Part shown: positions 1 through 12,300 of the stretch, in pieces | How positions within the stretch are numbered: the first letter of the stretch is position 1 | Layout of the letters: each line of letters opens with the position of its first letter | Notes under the pieces: generated by a model | What the model was told of the DNA's origin: nothing | Database searches by the model: none | What the model saw: the letters and a program-made list of their open reading frames with translations, nothing else | Made by a program: the position numbers and the translations under genes | From: Anaspis maculata | Lineage: Eukaryota; Arthropoda; Insecta; Coleoptera; Scraptiidae | DNA length: 64,000 bases | NCBI GenBank assembly: GCA_949128115.1 | Contig: OX421962.1 | Span: 36,045,745 to 36,109,744, forward strand | Reading direction: 5' to 3'

Positions 1-230
1 TATTACCACGCATGAAACGAGCACGAGCGGGTTGGGATCAGTAGTGTACTAGCGTGCTATCATGCCAATGTTGTACAGTATGGGTGAGAAATTCAACGAC
101 TCCCATGAATGAGTTGATTCAAACTGAGTTCATTGCTTTGTTACATCCACAACTATTTGTCCAACCATTTAAATCATTTTAATCTTGAGACTTTTTGATT
201 CTGATTCTTGTCCATTTGGATTTAGTAATG

Positions 231-545
231 AAGGATTTTCTCTTGGGGTAGATTTTTGGACACAAATAAGTAGAAACTCTAGGTATTTGCCGACGTTTCG
301 ATTTAATTAAAATCTTTTTCAAGGCTGTAACAAAATGATGTGCAATCAGGTGAAACAGATAATCAAAGAGACCAGACAGTTCTTACCTCATGACCTGTCT
401 GGTCTCTTTGATTATCTGTTTCACCTGATTGCACATCATTTTGTTACAGCCTTGAAAAAGATTTTAATTAAATCGAAACGTCGGCAAATACCTAGAGTTT
501 TTACTTATTTGTGTCCAAAAATCTACCCCAAGAGAAAATCCTTCA
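231..545. repeat. Near-perfect palindrome, ~149 bp arms
   Basis: The left arm (231-379) is followed by a 15-base spacer and then its reverse complement (395-545), with only about one mismatch seen by eye. The innermost stem is GAGACCAGACAG / CTGTCTGGTCTC. Such identity suggests a young foldback or MITE-type insertion, or a recent inverted duplication. I could not assign a target-site duplication or superfamily. No gene is visible in the rest of 1-1100. Confidence 0.9.
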
Positions 546-1106
546 ATCTTAAGACTTTCGCGATTTACACGCAAGTTTCCCAATTGGAGACAATCTCTAC
601 GCCACTGTTAATTTCTGCGCTTAAACGCAGTTTGCCACACCCTCTGATCTATAGCTAGTCTCTGATCCATACGATTGGATGGGCGCGATGACGTCACATA
701 TGGCGCGTATACAATGCGTTTGAAAATGGGAGTGAAGTTCTTGAAGTTTACTTTTTTTTTCTCCCTGCAATTTCAAAATTTCACAAAAACAAAAAATACA
801 TAAATTTGTATTTTCATTGAACTTTCTGTTCAAAAAAAAATTACAGTGTTCAGGCCCATTGTTTGAATCAAGGATAAGGGTTTAAATGAAGTAATAAATA
901 ATATATTGGCTCAAGTAACTGATCTGATTGTTTTCTTTCAAAAGGTGAATTCCGGACTGACTGACCACTGAAGGTTTAGAAAACTGCTTAAACTTCACAA
1001 TGACTATGCTATTTTTCATGACTTTCCATAAGTATCAAAACTGATAACGAGTGATCGAATAAATTTCTCAAGTCGCCTTTGATTCCTGAAAATCAGCCAG
1101 ATAAAC

Positions 1107-1161
1107 ATGGCTAGTGAGGAGGTCAAGGCCTACCTCGAGGAGAAATTTATTCGATCACTCC
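1107..1161 (+). other. Possible orphan first coding exon (MASEEVKAYLEEK...)
   Basis: A GC-rich island in AT-rich DNA reads ATG plus 17 codons (MASEEVKAYLEEKFIRSL), then C|GTATAA, a possible donor. The pattern V-x-x-YLEEK-x-x-x-x-L loosely resembles the amino end of BolA2-like proteins, but no continuing exon (the conserved BolA core) is recognisable downstream on this strand. The last 21 bases are repeated in inverse orientation at 1051-1071 (GAGTGATCGAATAAATTTCTC-like), so this may be a captured gene fragment inside a small inverted repeat rather than a live exon. Confidence 0.25.
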
Positions 1162-2721
1162 GTATAATAAGTAGACAGTTGAATAATTATTTAAGCACGT
1201 TCTACAGTACTTCAATTTCAAATACTTGCCTATGTTACTCGTAGTTTTCTCAAGATAAGCCAAAGGACCCTGCAGAACACCTCCTGGACCCTGCGGCGTA
1301 AAAGGACCGCCTCTTGTGGCTCCCATTGCTTGTTGTTGCATGAACATGGCCTGCTGTGGGGAAACCATCCCAGGACCTACACCTACACTGCCTCCGCTTA
1401 ACCCAGGGGGGACCTACCAAAAGATATTCTATTACCGACTAGTAAAATGATAAAAAAAGTGTTCATTGCATACCAACCCTCTACATTTTTAGAATTTGCA
1501 ATTTCAGAAAAAAATCGAAAAATTCAATAAAAAACTACTTGGTTCACGTTTAAAACATTTTATTGTATCTTTAAACAGTCTTATTACAAATCTTACATAA
1601 TTAGAGAGATTGAAATATTACATTTTTTGCAACAATCTATCAATTTTGTTTCATATACAAAGTAGAACATTGATAATAAAAAACAGAATTTCTAATGAAG
1701 GCACATTTGAGCAAGTTGACAACAGAGATACTATTTTGTACAATATATAGAAAACCTACATTGTACATTATCACATTCAGTTGATCTTTTAATAATATAT
1801 GTTATGAATATATTGCCACTTCTAAAAACCCTGAGAGTCAGTATACAAAATGTACAAGTGGGACTACCGGCCTATAATGTGATGCTTACATTTACGAGAT
1901 GGAATCGGTTATCTTAAAGCTATTTTTTTTTTGTCTTGTTTAAAAAGGAAGATTTGAATAGAGTAAAAAAAGCGTAGTAGTCTACAAAATCTACAACAAT
2001 CATGCTTGTTGAAGAAGAGATCAACGTCGGTCTACCTGCATCTGCTGCTGAAGCTGCTGCATTTGCTGTTGCTGCTGCTGCTGTTGGAGTTGTATTTGTT
2101 GTTGCTGCTGCATCTGCTGGAGCTGTTGCTGTTGGAGTTGTTGCTGCATCGTAGTCGGCATGTTCGGTACCATCATCGGGTTTGGGGTCGGCGTGCCTGA
2201 CATCCCCGGCATCGGAGATGGAGGCACCGACCCGCCGTTGTTTATTGTAGGCGTGGCGCTGCCCTGCGCCGGACTTTTGGCGTAGCCCTGTAGGTCGGCC
2301 AGCAAGTTCTGCCACACTGCTATCTTATCGTAATGCCGCCTCAGCAATTCTTCTTTTCTTGCCAGCTCGTTCTTCAGCTCGTTGATGTCTTCCTTGACGA
2401 CCATTTCAGGTTTCAGCGCGGACAAAAGAAAGCGTTTTTGCAAGAAAAACGCTTCCATTTGCCTGGCTAAATCTATGAATCTCAGAGTAGTTTGTTCGAC
2501 TTCAACTTTCATTTCGTCTTTGTCAGAGTTTGGCACAGCTTCTTCTTTGGTGAGGACATTAAGGCAATGCTGAAACAATTCGAGAAATCAATATAGAGAA
2601 GTGGTTTGCTGCCGGTGGGCTTATTTTGTACCTGAAAGGCCTCTTCGAACTCGTCTACCAAGTTGCCACTGCCGTTCGTCGGTGTGGCCATTGCTGAGAC
2701 CGGCGGTGAGGCTTCCTTCAT
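1147..2721 (-). CDS. MED28: Mediator complex subunit 28
   Basis: Subunit of the nuclear Mediator coactivator that links transcription factors to RNA polymerase II. Three exons on the minus strand: 2721-2632, 2569-2036 and 1413 down to about 1147, all with GT..AG borders in phase. Exon 1 reads NGSGNLVDEFEEAFQ; exon 2 begins HCLNVLTKEE and contains the family hallmark FIDLARQMEAFFLQKR, then the KPEMVVKEDINEL helix. A long glutamine/proline/methionine tract encoded by CAG-type codons fills the end of exon 2. Exon 3 has the family carboxy-terminal motif GPLAYLEKTTSNIG. Either the ORF reads on to the stop at 1147-1149 (about 296 aa), or a donor at 1225/1224 (after GGC AA) joins a short last exon that I could not find. 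ATG 2721 is used; an in-frame second ATG ten codons on (MATPTNGSGN) is also plausible. The Q-rich part makes it longer than human MED28 (178 aa). Confidence 0.93.
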
Positions 2722-3345
2722 TTATGTAGGCGACGTGTTTTGGAGAGGAAAGCTTTCCTGCCGCACTACACCGCAGTACCACGAAATTCACAGTGCTTCC
2801 GGACGCCCAAATATCGATTTATTTTCTGTGTTGTCAAATACAAAACGTCAAGCATAGACGTCAAGCTGAAAGGATTACTGACATGACACTGACAGACGAC
2901 AGTTAGTTAAGTTATTGAAACCCTAAAACTTTACAAAATAATTCCATTTTAGTAAAGTGAATACTCTATCTGAATACGGGAAATACAGAATTAATGACTG
3001 AACATTGTTAGATTAACGTTGGAACGGTTGGTACAGATCAAAATTGGAAAATTAACTCATTTCTAGTGTTGTTGTGTTGCTTAGGTTGGCGGTACCCACA
3101 CCCATTGAATTGCTGTCAGTTTGTCCAGTGTCGGAGTGGGAAATTTTTTGGCGTTCGTGGAAAATCTGCGCCGAGCAGGTGAGCACAGCAGCGCTGCTGG
3201 TTGCATACGCACTCAGGTGCCAGGTGGTTCCGTTGACCATGCTCAAGGTCAGCGGCGGCTCGATCGTCGTGGAAGGGGCAGGCGCGCGCTGGATGGATCG
3301 TGCCTCTCTCGAGCTGTCACCCAGCATCTGTCACGACGTCAAAAT
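2722..3345. promoter_or_regulatory. Shared MED28/SNX27 intergenic promoter region
   Basis: The start codons of MED28 (minus) and SNX27 (plus) lie about 620 bp apart and point away from each other, so both promoters and 5' leaders must be here or very close. The half next to SNX27 (3060-3340) is clearly more GC-rich than its surroundings, as expected for a 5' UTR/promoter of a broadly expressed gene. I see no obvious TATA box. That it works as a bidirectional promoter is inferred from arrangement only. Confidence 0.55.
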
Positions 3346-6300
3346 ATGGCCGACCCAGAGACGGTCCGAACGAGTGCAATAAGATCCGTTGATAACATGA
3401 AAGTGCCAAATGGACCCCGTGTGGTGACCATAAACAAGACGGACACTGGCTTCGGCTTCAATGTGCGCGGCCAAGTGAGTGAAGGGGGCCAGCTGAGGAG
3501 TATCAACGGGGAGCTGTACGCCCCCCTGCAGCATGTCAGCGCCGTGCTGGACAGGGGCGCCGCCGAGCTGGCCGGCATCCGCAAGGGCGACCGCATCCTG
3601 GAAGTGTAAGTTGTTTCCCTGTCGAGCAAAATTCATGCGAAAAAAACCGACGTGATTGCAGCTGTCACCGATACAAGAAGGTGTATTGATTTTTATTTAC
3701 AAACCTGACGAGTGACGGCCACACACGCTTGTTTTTTGCGAAGTTTCTTCAGGGTGTGATTTTCTTTTAGAAACGACTTTACTGCTTAATTTGCTTTAAT
3801 GCGATTATTCCCACCTGAAGATTGATTTCCCAAATGTACAGTAAAGCGTGAATGTCATTGCATATCATTAAAATAAATATGAAATAGGTAGAGGTCCTGT
3901 AGAGGACTAGAGGTGGTAATGTGGTACCTATATCTATTACCCAAGTGGTACCGTTAGCTTTGGTACCTAACTACAAAACCAATAAGTAGATAGTGTTGTG
4001 TAGTGGCCTTTGAATTCTTGAGAGCCTTATTAATAGGGGTGTACGTTCTAAACGCGCGAATCGTGCGAGCAACAAAATTTCCATTTGGAGAGTTGTCTTT
4101 GGAAATAATGTACTTGCCTGTAGGTGGGAGGTGGGTACAGTACATTATTATTCATTTGTCAATTGATTGGGACTTGATTGAATGAACGACCGTTTTTTTT
4201 TTTTGTAATGTGTACTGTACAGGTGTTCACGATAAAACTCAACCCCTTCTAGGAGACTCATCTTTGAGATATTTTGAAGAACTAAAAACTTTTTCCTCAC
4301 AATTTTTCCCAGGGACCTTAAATCGATCATTTAAAAGTTCCTAATTGGTTGGTACCTCGGTTGGTACCGTATACAGGGTGTGATATGTAACTTTTTCATT
4401 TTGAATGCAACACCCTATATTTTATTCCGTTATTTGGTGGAGCCTTTTTTTCTAATTACAAATATATATGTATAACACTTAGGTATGATTTGTTTTGACA
4501 AGTAAGCTGTCAGAAAAATAAATTGATACATAGGTATATAGTAGGTTCACTTGTACCGTGATTCTAGTAGGCTGGGCAAATTTCACAGTTTGGCATTGTA
4601 GACTTCACGTCCAACTGCCTAGTGTGCGCCTGAGCGTCTGGCTTCGAAAGATAGGTTATGTTGGTGTGATGGTGTGTTGACTGTTGCTGTCGAAAATGAA
4701 AAATTTACCGAAATCAACTTTGCAAATTGCAGATATGGAGTGGATGTAGTTCACCTTTCTCCAAGTTCCGCAAATTTCTTGTTCCAGTACGATGTCCTGA
4801 GCAGTGATATCAAGTATTAACGCCGATGAATCCCATCCCCACAAAAATTAGGAAGGTTCAGCTTCCCATCGTTTCCAGCCTTCCAGAGTGTGGGTACTTC
4901 TTTTAAAAACCAGAAATAGTTCACAATGCTTCCATATTATGTGGTTCTTGAAAATAGATTCACGTCTTTCCCGCAAAGCTGAACGTTATGGGGTACATGC
5001 CCAGCACCTATTCCGCCCATTTTTTCTCCCAGAAGCGAGTTCTTGATGGCACTCTCGAGGACTTTAAAATGGGCACTGGACGTTATTGTTCAAGACACAT
5101 GCTGAGGCGCAAACACAGTTTTCACAGTAATGGGCATAAGTTCACCACAATTTTCGTGAAACTCGTGATTTTCGGTCTATTTGACACTCGATTTGACAAA
5201 CGGTAAAGTTGTTGATCTTGTCGTCAAGCTTAAACTTTCAAACGTCAATGCAACCAACTGCCAAGTTCTAGGGAGTTTTCAAATATCAGATTTGAAAACT
5301 TAGAAACAAAATCTCACAGCCAACTAGAATCACGGTACAAGTGAACCTACTATAGTAAGTGAACCGTGATTCTAGTCGGCTGTGAGATTTTGTTTTTAAG
5401 TTTCCAAATGTGAAATATAGAAAATCCCTAAAACTTTGCAGTTGGCTGCTCTGGCCGGACCAGTTTTGAAACACATTTTTTGCGTATTTCCTCTGCAGAT
5501 AGCCGGAATATTTTTACGGCACGTGATGTCTGACGCTTTTTTTCATTTTATTGGAAAATGTAGCAATTTTTCGACCTGTTTTTAATTTTCGCCAATGAAC
5601 AAATAAATCAAAAGAACCTTGACATTTGACAGTTGCCAAAAATATTTATAACTTCAAATATTCAATAACTTTCGATGAATCAAATTGAAGAGTATACAAT
5701 GCCCTTTGTCCAAAGAAGGGGCCCCATGCAATCATCAACCCTCTCGCCTCTTCCAGTCAAAAATACAAGCCAAACCCTGAAGAATTATAGGCGGTACAAG
5801 GATCGCCGTGCAGTCTGTCATTGGCAAAGGAATTTACGTGTAAAAAGTAATTAAAACCAAATTCCAAAAACCCAGCCGCTCAAAGTTGCGTATTGGACCG
5901 AAATTGATGTAAGTGCCTTCAATTTGCAATTTGCTTTCGTTTTGGGGCTTCCCGGGACGAGTTTTTGTCGACCCTGAATGGGCCGCCGTCAAGATGACTT
6001 AGATTTGCGGCCGCCCCGTGCTCTTTTGGTGTCTACATGACGGTAACACAGCTCTGCGTCCCCCTAGTCGCACGTCCACTTATGACCCGGTCAGTTTTCC
6101 AAGATTTTAATATCAATTTGATAAGAAATATAACTTTACTTCCAGAGAAGTCAGTTTCACACCAGGTGAAAAGGCGGCAAGCCTACTATGCTAAAGTAGA
6201 AAATTTGCCCAGCCAACTAGAGTCACAGTACAAGTGAACCTACTTTAGCTAAATAATTTTGTTTCGCGGTAAGATGGCTTCGGTTTCTACAGTTCACTTG

Positions 6301-9300
6301 AAAAAAAGTTATTCTCGCAGCATTTTGTCTGCAGAATTCAACTCTGCATGGATAAATGGTCAAACTCGTTCCTAATACAGGGTGTCGCGTAATTTACAAT
6401 TTTTAATTTATTTGACTACCTATTTCATTATTTTTTCGACAGCTTCCTTGTCAAAATAAATCATAGGTGTTAATATATCTTTGTAATCAGAAAGAAAGGC
6501 TCCATCAAATGACGTGATGGAATAAAGGGTGTTGCATTCAAAATAAAAAAGTTACATGTCACATCCTGTATACCTCGCTGTATACGGTACCAATTAGAAA
6601 CTTGTAGACAATCGATTCAAGATCCCTGGGAAAAATCGTTGAGAAAAAGCTTTTAGTTTTTCAAAATATTAGCTCTAAGGGGAATCCCCCAGAGGGGGGT
6701 GAATTTCATCGTGAATACCTCTACCTACCTACAGTCAGTTCCAATTAAAACTGAGACAGTATTTGATACAGAGTGTATAATCCATTCCAAGTTTAAAAAA
6801 ACACAGCTTGCCATAAAAAATTCTGGTGATTCTGATTTTTTTATGTTAATTGTCATCTTGATACAAGGGAGGTCACGTTAAAATTTGTGTCCCTGTGACG
6901 AAAAACCTTCACCTGAACTACGCTGCGTTGTCAGATTGTCATTCTGGATTCTGGGAACTGCAAACTGCATCGCCAGTTTGTTCATTGACCTGAGCCGTTT
7001 TTTTTTTCGGCCAGGATCACGGATCATGATCCTTACCTAACACAGAGAGTTTTTTTTGTTAGTTTTTATGGGGCACCAACGAGGCTGCTTGCCGAGCTCC
7101 TTGCTCTAGCCCGTCCGGCGTAATTCTGCAATTTTTGGTCGATGCACTCATAAACCTATAGGTCGCGGGAACATAACCGTCACCCTGGCACCCGCTATGG
7201 CAACGTTGCAGGCACGCCGACACAACGAAGCCGAGAACGAAGCGCCTCTTGCCAGATTCTTGCCCGCGTTTGCGCATTGGGGGATGCCAAGGTAGCGCAG
7301 TAGAGATTCGCTCGTTTTTACTCATTACTCAGCCAAATCAGCGCATTAATTTTTTAAATACAGCGACAATTCTTTGATAATTCATCCTTCCATTTTTTAC
7401 AACCAAAGGAAATTATATTACCAAGTACTAGTGAAGATAACATCATACCATATACCCATCTTTAGGCAGCCATTTTTGTTCCCGCGACCTATTTATACAA
7501 GCCGCTTTCGTTTTAAGCAAACGAGTAGCTCCGAGTAGAACCAGGTAGAACTGTGCTACCCCACCGCGTTTGTCTTGACCGAAGTGAACTGAACTGAGCT
7601 ACCCGATTTGTACCCCCTCTCTTGTCCTACTGACCCTGCAAATTCTCAGGATCACTTCAGCTCTGCGAAGGGTAGTTGTTAAATGTCAATTTATATGTCA
7701 CGGATCACGGAAAAGTAGGCTTATGACAGAGATCGACAGAGATTGTTGCATGGATAAAATTGCTGGTTAGGCTGCACAAAGAATGCAAGTGAAGCCAAGT
7801 TGCTCACTAACGCCGGGTTGCTCACTTCGAGTTTAACTTTAAACTAGGCTTTAAACTTGGTTTGGTTGCCATAGATTTAATTGTTGCAACAATTATTTCC
7901 AGAGTAACCAAACCGGGTTTAAAGTTAAACTCGAAGTGAGCAACCCGGCGTAAGATACAATGAGTACTACGAGTAGGTTCCAGCTATTCAATCCTGAAAA
8001 TTGTCTCACCTACGAATAGTTGGGTTAGGGTAAATGTGAGAAATGGAAATAGAGGCGTTCGTTTTGACGGGATTAGTGATCTGATCAGTTCAGTTCATTT
8101 TGCACTTTTCAGGTTTCAACCCCTCGGTGGAACGATTTTCATGGAACTTATCTTTGTCTCTTCTATCATTCTCATTTTCAAGCCAAACTTCAACATTCCG
8201 CCGCCATCTTGGTCGCCATATTGAAATCTGTTATTACCGGAACAATTTTCATGAAAATTCGAACTTACCCTTGTTTAGTTATTGCCGTGCTAAGCACAGA
8301 AGGGGTATCTACATTTTGATAAATTTGATACACTGCATTTTTATGCTCATATTTTAAGGGCTATGATGATCATGATCATGTGGTTATGATGATACATGGA
8401 TGGCGAAATAATCAGGCTTCTCAAATAACTGCTTCATTTATATTATACTATAACATAACGTTACAAAAACTTGGCATGAAAATGCAGTGTATCAGATTTA
8501 TCAAAATGTAGATACCCCCTTTGCGCTTAGCACGGCAGAGTATTAGTACGATCATTCTGATTTTCTAGCCGAGTCTAAGATTCTACCGCTAGTTTGGTCG
8601 CAATTATTGGAATTTCTTTCCAAATAACGATATAACCCTAATAGTAACTTTCATTATAGTGGTATACCCAACGCTTGCGCCAAATTTTGGCGTCAAATAC
8701 AAAATTTGCGAACAAATGCTACAAAATCGCAAGAAAAACCGCCACAAAGTTGAAAAATACGCGCCGCAGCGAACAGGGTAATAGGCTAGAGGTTAATACA
8801 CACTAGTGATTACTTATTTTTCATCAAAAAGTCCGCATTGTTCATTAAATTATAAATAACTGCGTTTTACATTGATCGGATATGTGCGTACGCAACCCAT
8901 AATGCAACCCCCACCAACTCTATTTTCAGTTTGACAAGCAACGGCCGTGACTTTCCGCTGCTGTCTGCTGTCAACGTCCACTATTTATTCGCCATTTTGA
9001 AGTTCGCTCCGAGTGTCGTACGTTTGTGAACAAGTGGGCCGCTATTCTTGAATCGTGTGAGAAAAGTCCCTGGGAGTAAAATACATTCCGCAGTACACTG
9101 ATGTAGCGAGTGTTGCCTAAAATCGTGGTTTTTAGGCAACTTTCGCTAGTCAAACTGAAATAGAGTTGTTGGGGGTTGCATTATGGGTTGCGTACGCACA
9201 TCCGATCAATGTAAAACGCAGTTATTTATAATTTAATGAACAATGCGGACTTTTTGATGAAAAATGAGTAATCACTAGTAGTACAGGAAAAATAGTAAAA

Positions 9301-12300
9301 AAATCTGCAAAACCTCGGAAAAAATATGGACGTCCTGAAAATTTGATATTCTGTTCAGAATTGAGTGCTCTACAACATATCCAAAATCGCCAAAAATCGC
9401 ATCCGGGGGTTTTGAGTTATTGGAGGGGGGGTGAAAAATTGCAACTTGGAATGGAGGGGATAAAACTCGTCAATCCATTGGAAGCAAATACGTTATGATT
9501 CGACGCATCATATCCCGTTGATACCATATTGACACAAAAAGTGTCAATTACTGTTGAAGGGGGGTCGTGGGGGGGGCGAAGCTCTGCTAGGTGGTCCGTT
9601 TTGTTTTTCTGGCCATGTAGAACCGATCACAACAAGTTTGGTATCTTTACCGACTAAATTCAATCTCCTGAACTCGAATCCGATCTGTAAATTTGGATGA
9701 AAACAAGTTTGAACAAGTTAACTTGAAAAAACTTGTTTTTTCTTTGACAATTTTGACGGATTTTTTTTTTACTGTTAGAGGTGTTCATCTTCGGAAAATT
9801 TTCAGGGGTCATCAGATCGAAGTGTATTCTTCACGAAAATCATCCACTCAATGTATAATTTTGTTTCTCGAGTTCAAAAAATCGATTTGAACTTGAGCCG
9901 GCTCGGCGCGTTGTCTACTACTGACCAGAACACTACAGCATGCACCTTGAAATGAGAATAGCTCAAACTTTAGAAGAGATAACAACTCATCTTTGAAAAT
10001 TTGATTATCTGTGCAGAATTGAGTTCCCTATAACATAAACAAAACCGTCATGAATCGCACTGCAGGGTTTTGAGTTATTTGAGGGGAGAGCTAACAGTTC
10101 ATAGAGCACGAATCTTGAGAAAATGTTATATCCTACTCCTCGAATAACTCAAAATCCTGCAGTGCGATTCATGGCGATTTTGTTCATGTTATAGAGAATT
10201 CAATTCTGCACATATAATCAAATTTTCAAAGATTAGTTGTTATCTCTTCGAAAGTTTGAGCTATTTTCATTGAAAGGTGCATGCTCTAGTGTTCTGGTCA
10301 GTAGTAGACGACGCGCCGAGCCGGCTCGAGTTCAAATCAATTTTTTGAACTCGAGAATCAAAATTATACATAAAGTGGATGATTTTCGTGAAGAATACAC
10401 TTCAATCCAATGACCCCTTAAAATTTTTGGACAATGAATACCTCTAACAGTGAAAAAAAAATTCTTCAAAATTGTCAAAGAAAAAACAAGTTTTTTCAAG
10501 TTAACTTGTTCAAACTTGTTTTCATCAAAATTTACACATCGGATTCGAGTTCAGGAGATTGAATTTAGTTGGAAAAGATACCAAATTTGTCGTGATCGGT
10601 TTTACATGGCCAGAAAAACAAAATGGACCACCTAGCAGAGCTTCGCCCCCCCCACGACCCCCCTTCAACAGTAATCGACACTTTTTGTGCCAAAATGGTA
10701 TCAACGGGATATGATGCGTCGAATCATAACGTATTTGCTTCCAATTGATTGACGGGCTTCATCCCCTCCATTTTAAGTTACAATTTTTTACCCCCCCCTC
10801 CAATAACTCAAAACCCCCGGGTGCAATTTTTGGCGATTTTGGATATGTTGTAGAGCACTCAATTCTGAACAGAATATCAAATTTTCACGACGTCCATATT
10901 TATTCCGAGGTTGAAATCTATCTTTCTTGTACTATAGTGTGTAATTAACCTCTAGCCTATTACCCTGTTCGCTGCGGCGCGTATTTTTCAACTCTATGGC
11001 GGTTTTTCACGCCATTTTCTAGCATTTGTTCGCAAATTTTGTATTTGACGCCATTACTTCAGAAGACGAGTATGCGCGCTGATGGCGCACTGGATAATGA
11101 AAGGTACTATTAAAATCTGCTTGCGTCCAATCGCCTACCTTCTATTGCCAATAAATTATTCCGATTGGTTGAAAAACGGTTTTACAATAATTATGCTCAG
11201 TCAGTCAGATTTGAATTTTTGTTTTGTTTTGCAAATATGTAGTAACCTGTTGACGGCGAGGTTGACGGCTTAGCCATTTTGCATGGTTTCACATATCACT
11301 CTGTATAAACTTTAGTGTGGTAGTAGTCTTTGAAGTTTTGTATCAATATCAAGACTTGAGTTACTAGAAGAAATTTGAAACTTTGACCAAATTTCTTTTG
11401 GTCACTAGTTACTTGTTTGTAAATAATAGAGAATCTGGTTTCTTAAAAGAAAATGATCTAATGATTGATTAGCTTAAGATTTTATGCATTTCCCATGCTC
11501 AACCTACTGGGATAGGCCAGATTGAAATCCATTTAATCTCGTATTAGCGTTAATTGCGTATTATTTTTTTGGTGCAAGGTTAGGGTTAGCTAATGAAAAG
11601 CGCAAACCAAAATGAAATACTTTAGGGAAGCAGAAAGTTGAGTGTTTTGAAAAAAAGTGAATTTTTTCGTCGCGACGCTCAAGTCTTGAGCAATTAGGAC
11701 GAAATTTGGAGTGTATATTTTTTGTTGAATATTGTTTTTATTTGACCGATCATGCTCAAGCCCAGTAGTAAGTGTAGAGCCTAACGGCTCGATACCAAGT
11801 TGGGGCTGAGACCACCGTAAGTGAGGTTACCATAGCAACGACGAGAAACAACCAATCAGACCGCTGTATTTGGCAAGTTATGCCGTCCCAACTTTGCGCC
11901 TGCACCTTGGTATCGAGCCCTAATTGAGTAATTGCTACCAAGTTGCAGGCGCAAAGTTTGGGACGGCGTAACTCGCCAAATACAGCGCGGTCTGATTGGT
12001 TGGTATCCGCCGTTGCTATGGTAACCGCACTTACGGCGGTCCCAGCCCCAACTTGGTATCGAGCCGTAAATGGATAAGATTTGATCAACGGAAAAATAAA
12101 CTCTGTAATATTAAACCGTTTGGAAGGTATGGGAGATTTGGCTACCGAGAAAAACTACCGGAAAAAATTGTAACGAAAAATCACGAAAATTAGTAGATTT
12201 ATTAGTAACAAAACCAAGTTTTTTCAAGTTAACTTGTTTGAACTTGTTGTCATCCAAATTTACACATCAGATTCGAGTTCAGGAGATTGAATTTAGTCGG

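Larger units (their letters stand above)
4220..6721. mobile_element. Interrupted TA-type foldback element (CAGGTGTTCACG ends)
   Basis: The left end CAGGTGTTCACGATAAAA after TA and the degenerate right end (TTTCATCGTGAATACC) match the termini of the complete 0.75 kb copies at 30217-30968 and 48218-48972. This copy is 2.5 kb because another inverted-repeat element (4540-6244) sits inside it. TA flanks and CAGGGTG-like termini suggest a Tc1/mariner-type non-autonomous element. It lies in SNX27 intron 1 and has no transposase ORF. Confidence 0.7.

Noticed and set aside
2006..2200. Leucine-rich frame on the plus strand
   Set aside because: It is the antisense reading of the MED28 glutamine tract (CTG repeats); no splice sites or start context support it.
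1920..2315. Ala/Thr-rich minus-strand frame
   Set aside because: A shifted frame of the same MED28 CAG-rich region, not a separate protein.
3121..3345. Extended 5' frame ahead of SNX27
   Set aside because: It is in frame but unlike any SNX27 amino end; the MADPETV start at 3346 fits the family and the upstream part reads as leader sequence.
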